DNA of 64,000 nt from Clostridia bacterium (GTDB taxonomy: Bacteria; Bacillota; Clostridia; Oscillospirales; CAG-272): positions 1-64,000 of the forward strand of contig JAGAVJ010000003.1 of assembly GCA_017942005.1 (NCBI GenBank), given 5' to 3'. A model generated the notes under the pieces. That model ran no database searches, had not been told where the DNA came from, and worked only from the letters and a program-made list of their open reading frames with translations. Below are positions 24,990 through 31,725 of this stretch, piece by piece; position 1 is the first letter of the stretch; every line of letters starts with the position of its first letter. The position numbers were made by a program, and so were the translations under genes.

Positions 24990-25028
24990 TACTATATCTC
25001 TTTTTTACAAACCCAAAGAAAGATCGGT

Positions 25029-25991
25029 ATGAGTATGACCGTTTTTGATTTACAAAATACAAACAAACAGATGACTGCGGAAAAAATTCCTGCCACGGTC
25101 ACGGCGCTTGGCACCTTTGACGGCGTTCACATCGGACACGCGGCACTGCTGCGGGAGGCATGCACCCTTGCGTCATCGCTTGGCAGCGATGTTTTTCCGG
25201 CAGTTTGGACGTTTTTTGAACCGCCGTTTCGGGGTCGTGTAAAGTATCTGACCACATTACAGGAAAAACTTTCGCTGTTTGCACGTGCAGGCATCCGGTA
25301 TGTATTTTTAGAGGAATTTTCAAACGTGCAAATGCTTCCGCCAAAGGACTTTGTATCTAAGATTCTGCTTGCGGGATGCGGTGTACGGGGCGCCGTCTGC
25401 GGCTTTAATTTCCGGTTTGGACACAGCGCGATGGGAACGCCCGCCTTTCTGCAAAAAGAACTGGCAAATGCACATGCGCCGGTTCTGATTACGCAAAAGG
25501 TGACACAGGGGGATGAAGCCGTCTCCTCCACACGCATTCGCGCCCTGCTTGATGCAGGCGATACGGAATATGCAGCCCAGTGCCTTGGCAGATATTATTC
25601 CGTTTCCCTTCCCGTCGTACACGGTAAGGAGCTTGGACGCAAAATCGGTATTCCCACCATCAATCAGAATTTCCCCTTGGAGCGGCAGACCCCTCTGCGC
25701 GGCACCTATGCATCGACGGTTTCTGTGGACGGCGTTCTGTATCCCGGCGTGACAAACGTCGGTATCCGCCCGTCCATAACAGAAAACGACAGTCACACAC
25801 CCAATGCGGAAACGCACATCATCGGCTACCGCGGCTGGCTTTACGACAAATCCATCCGCGTGTACTTTCGTCACCGTCTGCGCGATGAGCAAGTCTTTCC
25901 CTCTCTTGATGCCATGAAGGCGCAGATTGCACGTGATATCGATGCTTCCAATGCCTCTTTTCACGAACACAAGGAGCTTTGCTATGGATAA
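25029..25991 (+). CDS. ribF: Bifunctional riboflavin kinase / FAD synthetase
   Basis: 320 aa. The N-terminal adenylyltransferase domain has ALGTFDGVHIGHAALL and CGFNFRFGHSAMG with SSTRIRALLDAGD; the C-terminal kinase domain has GRKIGIPTINQNF, GTYASTV, GVTNVGIRPS and ETHIIGYRGWLYDKSIRVYF. It turns riboflavin into FMN and FAD in the cytoplasm. ATG 25029 follows AAAGAAAGATCGGT. It overlaps the start of the next gene by 8 nt. The usual truB/rbfA neighbours are absent. Confidence 0.96.
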   Translation: MSMTVFDLQNTNKQMTAEKIPATVTALGTFDGVHIGHAALLREACTLASSLGSDVFPAVWTFFEPPFRGRVKYLTTLQEKLSLFARAGIRYVFLEEFSNVQMLPPKDFVSKILLAGCGVRGAVCGFNFRFGHSAMGTPAFLQKELANAHAPVLITQKVTQGDEAVSSTRIRALLDAGDTEYAAQCLGRYYSVSLPVVHGKELGRKIGIPTINQNFPLERQTPLRGTYASTVSVDGVLYPGVTNVGIRPSITENDSHTPNAETHIIGYRGWLYDKSIRVYFRHRLRDEQVFPSLDAMKAQIARDIDASNASFHEHKELCYG

Positions 25992-27399
25992 AAACACAGT
26001 TTTGCAGATGCCGGACAACAGCCGCGCACGGCTGTCTCTTTTTCGTCACGCAAAACAAAACAACAACCGGCGTTCCGTTATAAAAAGGCTTCTCTGCCTG
26101 CTTCTGACCGTTTTGTCTGTCTTGCCGCTTATCCCTTGTGTACATGCGGTAGACGACCCCGAAAATCTGACCTCGCAGGCATGCCTGATATACAATCTCG
26201 AAACCGATTCCATTTTATGGGGCCGCGAAATTGATACCAGCGTTTTTCCAACCTCTACCGTCAAAATCATCCTCGGCATGCTGGCGCTGGAATATTATGC
26301 GGACAACCTTGATACGGTTTTGACCGTGCCAATGGAAGCCATCAGCGGTGCGGGCGGCAACGTCATCGGTCTTGTCGCCGGTGAAGAGATTTCCGTGCGC
26401 CACCTTTTGTATGCGGTCCTGATGAGCGGTGCTAACGATGCGGCATGTGTGCTTGCTTACACCATTGCCGGTAACGTCACTGCCTTTGTCAACCAGATGA
26501 ATGCAAAGGCGCAGCAACTTGGCTGCCGCGACACCGTCTATACAAACTGTACCGGCGTGCACGACGACAACATGCGCACCACCGCACGGGATACGCTGCG
26601 CATTGCACTGTACGCCTATACAAATTCCAATTTTATGGCGATGTCCTCCGAGACACGTCATATCATTCCCGAAACCAACAAACGCCCGGAACGCACCATC
26701 GTCAACCGGAACTTCATTGTCTCCACACAATATTATACCAAATACTATAACAGCCTTGCCAAGGGTATGAATGCGGGAAATACCAAGGAGGGCGGCTACT
26801 GTCTTGTCACCTCCATCCGCAAACAGGGCTGTACCTACATCGTCGTCTGCATGAATTCCTATTATAATGAGGAAGAAAACTTCATTTATACTTATTCTGA
26901 CTGCGAAACGCTTGTCGACTGGGCATACAACAACTACGATTTTGTCTCTGTTGTGGACAACACGACGATGATTTGTGAAATTCCTGTGGAGCTGTCGCTG
27001 GATGTCGACTATGTCACGCTGCTGCCCGAAAAACCGATTGAAATGTTTTTGCCAAAGGATATCGACATCGACACCGCAATCACACTGAACCACATTCTTT
27101 TGTCCGATACCATAGAGGCGCCTGTCGCCGAAGGGGAAATTGCAGGAATGCTGACCGTCAAATACGACGGAGAACTGGTCGCAGCGGTCAATCTTGTCAC
27201 CAAGGGATCAATTACACGCAGTGAATTTCTGAACTTTTTGACCATTGTCCGCCGCGTCGTTACCAGCAGAACATTTGCTATTTGTGTCGGCATCTCCCTT
27301 TTGATTGCGCTTTTGTACGTGCTGTTCACCGCGGTCTACAGAGAAAAGGCAAGAAAGCGCGCGCTGCGGAGAAAATATCCCCACTTAACAAGAAAATAG
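25984..27399 (+). CDS. D-alanyl-D-alanine carboxypeptidase-like (S11) membrane protein
   Basis: 471 aa. A basic cytoplasmic lead (residues 1-25), then a signal sequence ending CVHA, the S11 peptidase domain, a C-terminal beta domain and a final membrane helix (FAICVGISLLIALLYVLF). S11 enzymes trim the pentapeptide of peptidoglycan. The nucleophile motif S-x-x-K is present (PTSTVKI) and the S-x-N region reads MSGANDAA. The third motif, normally KTG, reads KGMNAGNTKEGGYCLV, so Lys and Thr are replaced by Asn and Ala; activity is doubtful. Start chosen for AAGGAG at 8 nt, within the end of ribF. Confidence 0.88.
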   Translation: MDKNTVLQMPDNSRARLSLFRHAKQNNNRRSVIKRLLCLLLTVLSVLPLIPCVHAVDDPENLTSQACLIYNLETDSILWGREIDTSVFPTSTVKIILGMLALEYYADNLDTVLTVPMEAISGAGGNVIGLVAGEEISVRHLLYAVLMSGANDAACVLAYTIAGNVTAFVNQMNAKAQQLGCRDTVYTNCTGVHDDNMRTTARDTLRIALYAYTNSNFMAMSSETRHIIPETNKRPERTIVNRNFIVSTQYYTKYYNSLAKGMNAGNTKEGGYCLVTSIRKQGCTYIVVCMNSYYNEEENFIYTYSDCETLVDWAYNNYDFVSVVDNTTMICEIPVELSLDVDYVTLLPEKPIEMFLPKDIDIDTAITLNHILLSDTIEAPVAEGEIAGMLTVKYDGELVAAVNLVTKGSITRSEFLNFLTIVRRVVTSRTFAICVGISLLIALLYVLFTAVYREKARKRALRRKYPHLTRK

Positions 27400-27409
27400 A
27401 AAGGAGCTA

Positions 27410-27619
27410 ACGTGAGGTTGCGATGAGGAGATGCTTTTTGAAAAAAGCACCTCCTCAAACTCCTCCGCAAAAACTTTTATTGGGAGATGATTTGAAAAAT
27501 TTCGCCGTTGTTATCTCTTGAAAAGTTTTTCGTTAATACATATCCCCCCAAAAAAGTTTTTTGAAGAGGGTCCAGGGGGAACCTTTTTTTCAAAAAAGGT
27601 TCCCCTTGGAAATTCACGT
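27410..27619. repeat. MITE-like element with conserved centre (copies 8 and 9)
   Basis: Starts ACGTGAGGTTGCGATGAGG and ends AAATTCACGT. Left hairpin GAGGAGATGCTTTTT with GCACCTCCTC; right, inverted hairpin GGGGGAACCTTTTTTT with GGTTCCCC. The centre (27486-27550) is the reverse complement of that at 13266-13322. It separates an AAAGGAG ribosome site (27401-27407) from the start of the acetyltransferase gene. Confidence 0.78.
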
Positions 27620-27635
27620 TAAACGATATAAAATA

Positions 27636-28082
27636 ATGGAAATCATACAATTGCAATACGGTTCCCCGCTGTGGGAACAAACCGCTGTCTTTGCAGAAAA
27701 ATGCTCCTGGATTGCGGGCAAACATTTCGCCGCACTGCTGCGGGAAAACTGCTTTTCCGACTGGGAAGCGTGCTTCGCCGCGGCAGAAGACCAAAATATC
27801 ATCGGGTACTGCACGTTTTTGAAAGAAGACTATTATCCGGAAAATCGCTACTCCCCATGGATCAGCAGTATTTTTGTCACAGAAGCCTTCAGAGGCCGCA
27901 GAATCAGCCATAAAATGATTGAAGCTGTCATGGACTACGCCAAAAAGCAAGGATTTCAAACCGTTTACATCCCTGCCGCTTCCGACATGAACGGCTTTTA
28001 TGAAAAATGCGGTTTTACCAAAATCGATACGCTGAAAAACTACAGCGGCGATATCGATAACATCTACATGCGGGTTCTTTAA
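27636..28082 (+). CDS. GNAT-family N-acetyltransferase
   Basis: 148 aa. Acetyl-CoA site around SIFVTEAFRGRRISHKMIEAV (motif A, R/Q-x-x-G-x-G/A type), beta strand VYIPAASDMNGFYEKCGF typical of GNAT motif B. The substrate is unknown. No ribosome site is present directly before ATG 27636; the nearest (AAAGGAG) is cut off by the inserted repeat element, so expression may be reduced or depend on folding of the element. Confidence 0.85.
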   Translation: MEIIQLQYGSPLWEQTAVFAEKCSWIAGKHFAALLRENCFSDWEACFAAAEDQNIIGYCTFLKEDYYPENRYSPWISSIFVTEAFRGRRISHKMIEAVMDYAKKQGFQTVYIPAASDMNGFYEKCGFTKIDTLKNYSGDIDNIYMRVL

Positions 28083-28095
28083 AGCCGCAATTATA

Positions 28096-28168
28096 AAAAA
28101 AGCAGAACGCACTGCCGCATATCCCATCATGGGACCTGCGCAAAGCGTCCTGCTGTTTTTTTGCTTTT
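28096..28168. terminator. Terminator between acetyltransferase and 29-residue peptide genes
   Basis: AAAAAAGCAGAACGC pairs with GCGTCCTGCTGTTTTTTT (one mismatch), with an inner CCCATCATGGG hairpin. U-rich on both sides, so probably bidirectional for the two converging genes. Confidence 0.82.
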
Positions 28169-28199
28169 ATTCGGGATTTCGCCACTTTCAGCGCCAGCC

Positions 28200-28289
28200 T
28201 TAGTGTTCGTGTCTGACCAGTGCAAAAATCAGCGCAACAATGGAACAGCACATCGCGGTTACGCTGATAACAAAGGATGCAACCTTCAT
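28200..28289 (-). CDS. 29-residue single-pass membrane peptide
   Basis: MKVASFVISVTAMCCSIVAL continues IFALVRHEH: a short basic start, one hydrophobic helix of about 20 residues and a charged tail. It has its own promoter (TTGAAA-17-TATACT), a GGGAGAG ribosome site 13 nt upstream and a terminator downstream, which together make a real gene likely. Function unknown; size and topology fit small membrane proteins that modulate a larger membrane complex or act as toxins. Confidence 0.65.
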   Translation of the reverse strand: MKVASFVISVTAMCCSIVALIFALVRHEH

Positions 28290-28333
28290 GCTCTTCTTTT
28301 CTCTCCCTTCTCCTGCGTTCTGAATATGTATAC

Positions 28334-28362
28334 AGTATACCACATCCCACCGCGTTTTTCAA
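28334..28362 (-). promoter_or_regulatory. Promoter of the 29-residue peptide gene
   Basis: TTGAAA (28357-28362, minus strand), 17-nt spacer, TATACT (28334-28339). Confidence 0.78.
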
Positions 28363-28410
28363 GCAGATGAAAAAATATTTACATTTTACGGGGGAATTTG
28401 ATTATAAGGA

Positions 28411-28439
28411 TTGACAAATTCTGAAGAATCTGGTACAAT
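28411..28439 (+). promoter_or_regulatory. Promoter of the ABC - DUF1854 - ABC operon
   Basis: Perfect TTGACA (28411-28416), 17-nt spacer, TACAAT (28434-28439). Confidence 0.85.
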
Positions 28440-28512
28440 ATCATTAACAAAAAGAAACTAATGTTTAATCCCCCCGAAAAAACTTCCAACTGAAAGGAGA
28501 TGGAATTCATTC

Positions 28513-30825
28513 ATGCTGGAAATTGACAAGCTTCCTGCACCGCTCGCTGCCCTGCTGGAAAAGCGCGGAATTCCCAAAGACAGCATCCTTTTGTGTGCCA
28601 AAACGGATATCTCTCCGGCACATGTCTACTGCGACAACTGGTTTATCGCTACAAAGGACGACCTCATTCTGATCAGCGGCGTAAAAACGATTGTTCCAAA
28701 AAACATGACGCCGGCAGAACAGCTGCTTCATTCAGAGCGCATCACCTGTGACTTTGCGGAAATTGAAACACAGCAGTATTCCGTATCCCGCCTGCACGAT
28801 CTGGCGGTGGAAAACCTGATTTCCGATGCGCGCATCACCGCACGCTACAAGGAGTCCGATGACAGTGAAGACAAAATGGTGCTTCTGTCCTTTCTGTCAG
28901 GCTCCGCAAAAAATTCTGCCAACCTGTTCATCAAATATTTTAATCAGATCAAGGAAAAGGGCAGTGTTACACCGGATGAGGAAGACTTCAATCAAAACAT
29001 CTTCTGCCCAACCTGCGGACGCCGTTATCCGGACGCAAACCGCAAAATCTGTCCGCACTGTATGGACAAAGGCAAAATCATCAAGCGTATGGCAGGCTTC
29101 TTCTTAAAGTACAAGGCAAGCATTCTCATTCTGTTTGTCATCATGGTGCTGTCGTCGGTGCTGTCGGTCATCACACCGTACTTCTCAAATGGATTCTTCT
29201 ATGATGAAGTTCTGTCAAAAACAGGCTCCTTTTATGGCAATATCCTGTTTGTATTGTTTATTATCATCGGCACGCGTTTACTCCGACAGATTTTCTCCAT
29301 GATCACAGGAACCATCAGCTCCCGCATCACAGCAAAGGTTGTATACGACTTAAAAAAGACCATTTTTGCATCCATCGAGCGCCTTTCCCTCTCCTTCTTC
29401 ACCGGACGGCAGACAGGCGGATTGATGACGCAGGTCAACAGTGATGCAAACTCGATCTACTGGTTCTTTGTCGACGGCTTTCAGCATGTGATCATCAACG
29501 TCATGATGATTGTCGTGATTGTGATCCTGATGTTTGCGGCGCATCCGCTGCTTGCCTTTTTGTCTCTGATCACACTTCCGCTTTTTGTGCTTTCCATCCG
29601 CGTCATCTTCAAAAAACTGGATAAGCTGTGGGCAAAACGGTATTCCTCCAGCCGTGCCATGAACGCACAGCTCTCGGATGTTTTGTCCGGCGTGCGTGTC
29701 GTCAAGGCATTTTCCAAGGAACGCGACGAAATCGGACGCTTCCATTCCAAATCCAAACGGTTAGCACACGACGATAAAACGCTTTCCAGCTTTGAAACCT
29801 GGGCGTTCCCAATGGTTGATCTGCTTTTGTTTATCGGCAATATCATGGTTTGGGCAGTCGGCGGTTGGATGTGTGTCAAGGGAAAAATCTCCTACGGTAC
29901 CCTCTTAACCTTTGTTGCCTATATGAACATGGTATACGGACCGATGTACTTCTTTGTCGATATGGTCAACTGGGGTGCGGACTGCTTGAATGCGGTCAAC
30001 CGTCTTCTGGAGGTCATGGACGCAGTTCCCGAGGTCATGGAGCGCGAAAACCCCGTGCGCCTTTCGGAGGTACAGGGACGTGTGACATTCCAGGATGTGG
30101 AATTTTCCTATGTCAAGAACCGCAAAGTCATTGACGGCGTCTCCTTTGATATCGAACCCGGCAAGGTAATCGGCATTGTCGGTCACACCGGCGCCGGAAA
30201 ATCTACGCTTGCAAACCTTTTAATCCGCCTGTATGACGTGACAAAGGGTTCTATTATGATCGACGGCATCGATGTGCGCGACCTCGCCTTTGAGGACATC
30301 CGTAAAAATGTCGCCATCGTTTCGCAGGAAACCTACCTGTTCATGGGTACCATTCTCGACAACATCCGTTATGCACGTCCGGACGCTACCTATGAAGAGG
30401 TGCTGGAAGCCTCGAAAATTGCAGGCGCACACGACTTTATCATCAAGCTTCCCGATGCCTATGCAACGCAAATCGGCTTTGGCTACCGCGATTTGTCCGG
30501 AGGAGAACGCCAGCGTGTCTCCATTGCACGTGCAATCCTGCGCAACCCGAAGATTCTGATTCTGGATGAAGCGACCGCCGCAATGGATACCCAAACGGAA
30601 CGGCAGATTCAGTCCGCATTGGAACAGCTTACGAAGAACCGTACCACCATTATGATCGCCCACCGCCTCTCCACACTGCGTTCTGCCGATAAGCTGATTG
30701 TCATTGAAAACGGCAAAATGCCGGAGTTCGGCACGCACAGAGAGCTTTTGGAAAAGAAGGGCATCTACTATAAGCTGTATAAACTTCAAGCGGATGCGCT
30801 GAAAAACGTTGGTATTGAAGCATGA
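28513..30825 (+). CDS. ABC exporter half-transporter (membrane + ATPase) with N-terminal zinc ribbon, subunit A
   Basis: 770 aa. Residues 1-190 form an unusual cytoplasmic extension ending in a zinc ribbon (FCPTCGRRYP and ICPHCMDKGK). Six membrane helices follow (about 195-480), then the nucleotide-binding domain: Walker A GHTGAGKST, signature LSGGERQRVSI, Walker B ILILDEATAAMD, H-loop AHRLST. Ribosome site AAAGGAGATG. It pairs with the similar protein at 31.7 kb, probably as a heterodimer, and with the DUF1854 protein between them. In proteobacteria DUF1854 and such ABC proteins are annotated as cyanophycin-associated; the substrate here is unknown. Confidence 0.9.
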   Translation: MLEIDKLPAPLAALLEKRGIPKDSILLCAKTDISPAHVYCDNWFIATKDDLILISGVKTIVPKNMTPAEQLLHSERITCDFAEIETQQYSVSRLHDLAVENLISDARITARYKESDDSEDKMVLLSFLSGSAKNSANLFIKYFNQIKEKGSVTPDEEDFNQNIFCPTCGRRYPDANRKICPHCMDKGKIIKRMAGFFLKYKASILILFVIMVLSSVLSVITPYFSNGFFYDEVLSKTGSFYGNILFVLFIIIGTRLLRQIFSMITGTISSRITAKVVYDLKKTIFASIERLSLSFFTGRQTGGLMTQVNSDANSIYWFFVDGFQHVIINVMMIVVIVILMFAAHPLLAFLSLITLPLFVLSIRVIFKKLDKLWAKRYSSSRAMNAQLSDVLSGVRVVKAFSKERDEIGRFHSKSKRLAHDDKTLSSFETWAFPMVDLLLFIGNIMVWAVGGWMCVKGKISYGTLLTFVAYMNMVYGPMYFFVDMVNWGADCLNAVNRLLEVMDAVPEVMERENPVRLSEVQGRVTFQDVEFSYVKNRKVIDGVSFDIEPGKVIGIVGHTGAGKSTLANLLIRLYDVTKGSIMIDGIDVRDLAFEDIRKNVAIVSQETYLFMGTILDNIRYARPDATYEEVLEASKIAGAHDFIIKLPDAYATQIGFGYRDLSGGERQRVSIARAILRNPKILILDEATAAMDTQTERQIQSALEQLTKNRTTIMIAHRLSTLRSADKLIVIENGKMPEFGTHRELLEKKGIYYKLYKLQADALKNVGIEA

Positions 30826-30998
30826 CATAAATAAGCACATCCGGTACGGATAGCGCTAAAGAATGTTGGTATTGAAGCATAACATAAATAAGCGCATCTG
30901 GTGCGGATAGCGCTAAAGAATGTTGTGGTATTGAAGCATGACATCATAAACACATCTGGTACGAATACATAAAAAAATGTTCGTATCAAAACATAAAT
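30796..30998. repeat. Tandem 57-bp repeats derived from the 3' end of the ABC gene
   Basis: The last codons plus 27 nt downstream (30796-30852) are repeated at 30853-30909, at 30910-30967, and partly at 30968-30998. Each copy keeps GCGCTRAARAAYGTT and TATTGAAGCAT, so the end ALKNVGIEA-stop is echoed in non-coding DNA. Later copies are increasingly degenerate. Confidence 0.88.
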
Positions 30999-31010
30999 CT
31001 CCCCCTCATC

Positions 31011-31063
31011 AAAGTTTTTTGAAAGGGGTTTGGGGAAAAACTTTTTTTAAAAAAAGTTTTCCC
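31011..31063. repeat. Intergenic hairpin repeat, copy 10
   Basis: AAAGTTTTTTGAAAGGGGTTTGGGGAAAAACTT... arrangement: arm, then a GGGAAAAACTTTTTTT / AAAAAAAGTTTTCCC stem (31033-31063). It lies between the tandem repeats and the DUF1854 gene. Confidence 0.75.
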
Positions 31064-31095
31064 TAAACGTTCCCCCTCAAAAGAAAGGATTTTCA

Positions 31096-31662
31096 ATGGA
31101 AACAACTACGACACCCACAGTACCGTCTTCCGCGTTTGGCGCTGTGGCGCAGATTCAGTATCTTGACGAAACCAATGCACAGTTCCATGAAGAAAACGGC
31201 TTTATTTCGCTCAGAGCAACCGTTTTGAATACAGAAACCAATCAAATGGAAGAAAAGGAATGGGAGCGCGTGTTTTTGCATGCGGCATTTCCCTTTGATA
31301 TGCCAAACGCCTACATATCCGTCCTTGATAAGGACCAGAAGGAAATCGGCATGATCCGGGAGCTGTCCGCATGTGAAAAAGAAACGCAGGAGATTCTGCA
31401 AAGAGAGCTTGCGCGGAAATATTATGCGCCGCGCATCACACGCATTCTGTCGGTCAAGGAACGCTACGGTTTCTCCTACTGGAACGTCGATCTGACCGAT
31501 GCCAAGGATTTTTCCTTTACAGTACAGGATACATACCGCTCCATGCTGAAGGTCACACATACGCATATCTTTGTCAACGATGTAGACGGCAACCGGTTTG
31601 AAATTCCGGACGTAGAAGCATTGGACCGCGCAAGCTATAAAAAAATTGAGCTTTATCTATAA
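31096..31662 (+). CDS. DUF1854 family protein
   Basis: 188 aa, no signal peptide or membrane helix. It begins its conserved part at IQYLDETNAQFHEENGFISL and includes HAAFPFDMPNAYISVLD, EIGMIRELSACEKETQEIL, ELARKYYAPRITRI, YWNVDLTDAKDFSFTVQD and a closing VNDVDGNRFEIPDVEALD. These match DUF1854, a family that recurs beside ABC exporters with an N-terminal extension, as here on both sides. Role unknown; a cytoplasmic accessory or substrate-presenting factor is plausible. GAAAGGA lies 6 nt before the ATG. Confidence 0.88.
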   Translation: METTTTPTVPSSAFGAVAQIQYLDETNAQFHEENGFISLRATVLNTETNQMEEKEWERVFLHAAFPFDMPNAYISVLDKDQKEIGMIRELSACEKETQEILQRELARKYYAPRITRILSVKERYGFSYWNVDLTDAKDFSFTVQDTYRSMLKVTHTHIFVNDVDGNRFEIPDVEALDRASYKKIELYL

Positions 31663-31725
31663 ATAGCAGCCACTCGATTGAAAACGACGAAATAAAAGGA
31701 AAGGCGGTGAAGCTCCCCCTTGAAA

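Larger units (their letters stand above)
24259..25028. other. Long repeat-rich intergenic region between spoVT and ribF
   Basis: About 770 nt without a convincing gene. From left to right: the spoVT leader hairpin, about 300 nt of AT-rich DNA with nothing recognised, an orphan leader element (24625-24723), the ribF promoter (24750-24778) and a complete MITE-like element (24788-24989). A frame reading out of the orphan leader (minus strand, 24473-24636) gives a hydrophobic 53-residue peptide that I do not trust. Confidence 0.7.

Noticed and set aside
24779..25028. FMN riboswitch before ribF
   Set aside because: The conserved FMN aptamer segments (AGGGGCAG, CCGAC-GGT and others) are absent; the leader is filled by a MITE-like element.
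30796..30998. Possible CRISPR array
   Set aside because: The units are contiguous with no spacers, imperfect, and derive from the end of the ABC gene.
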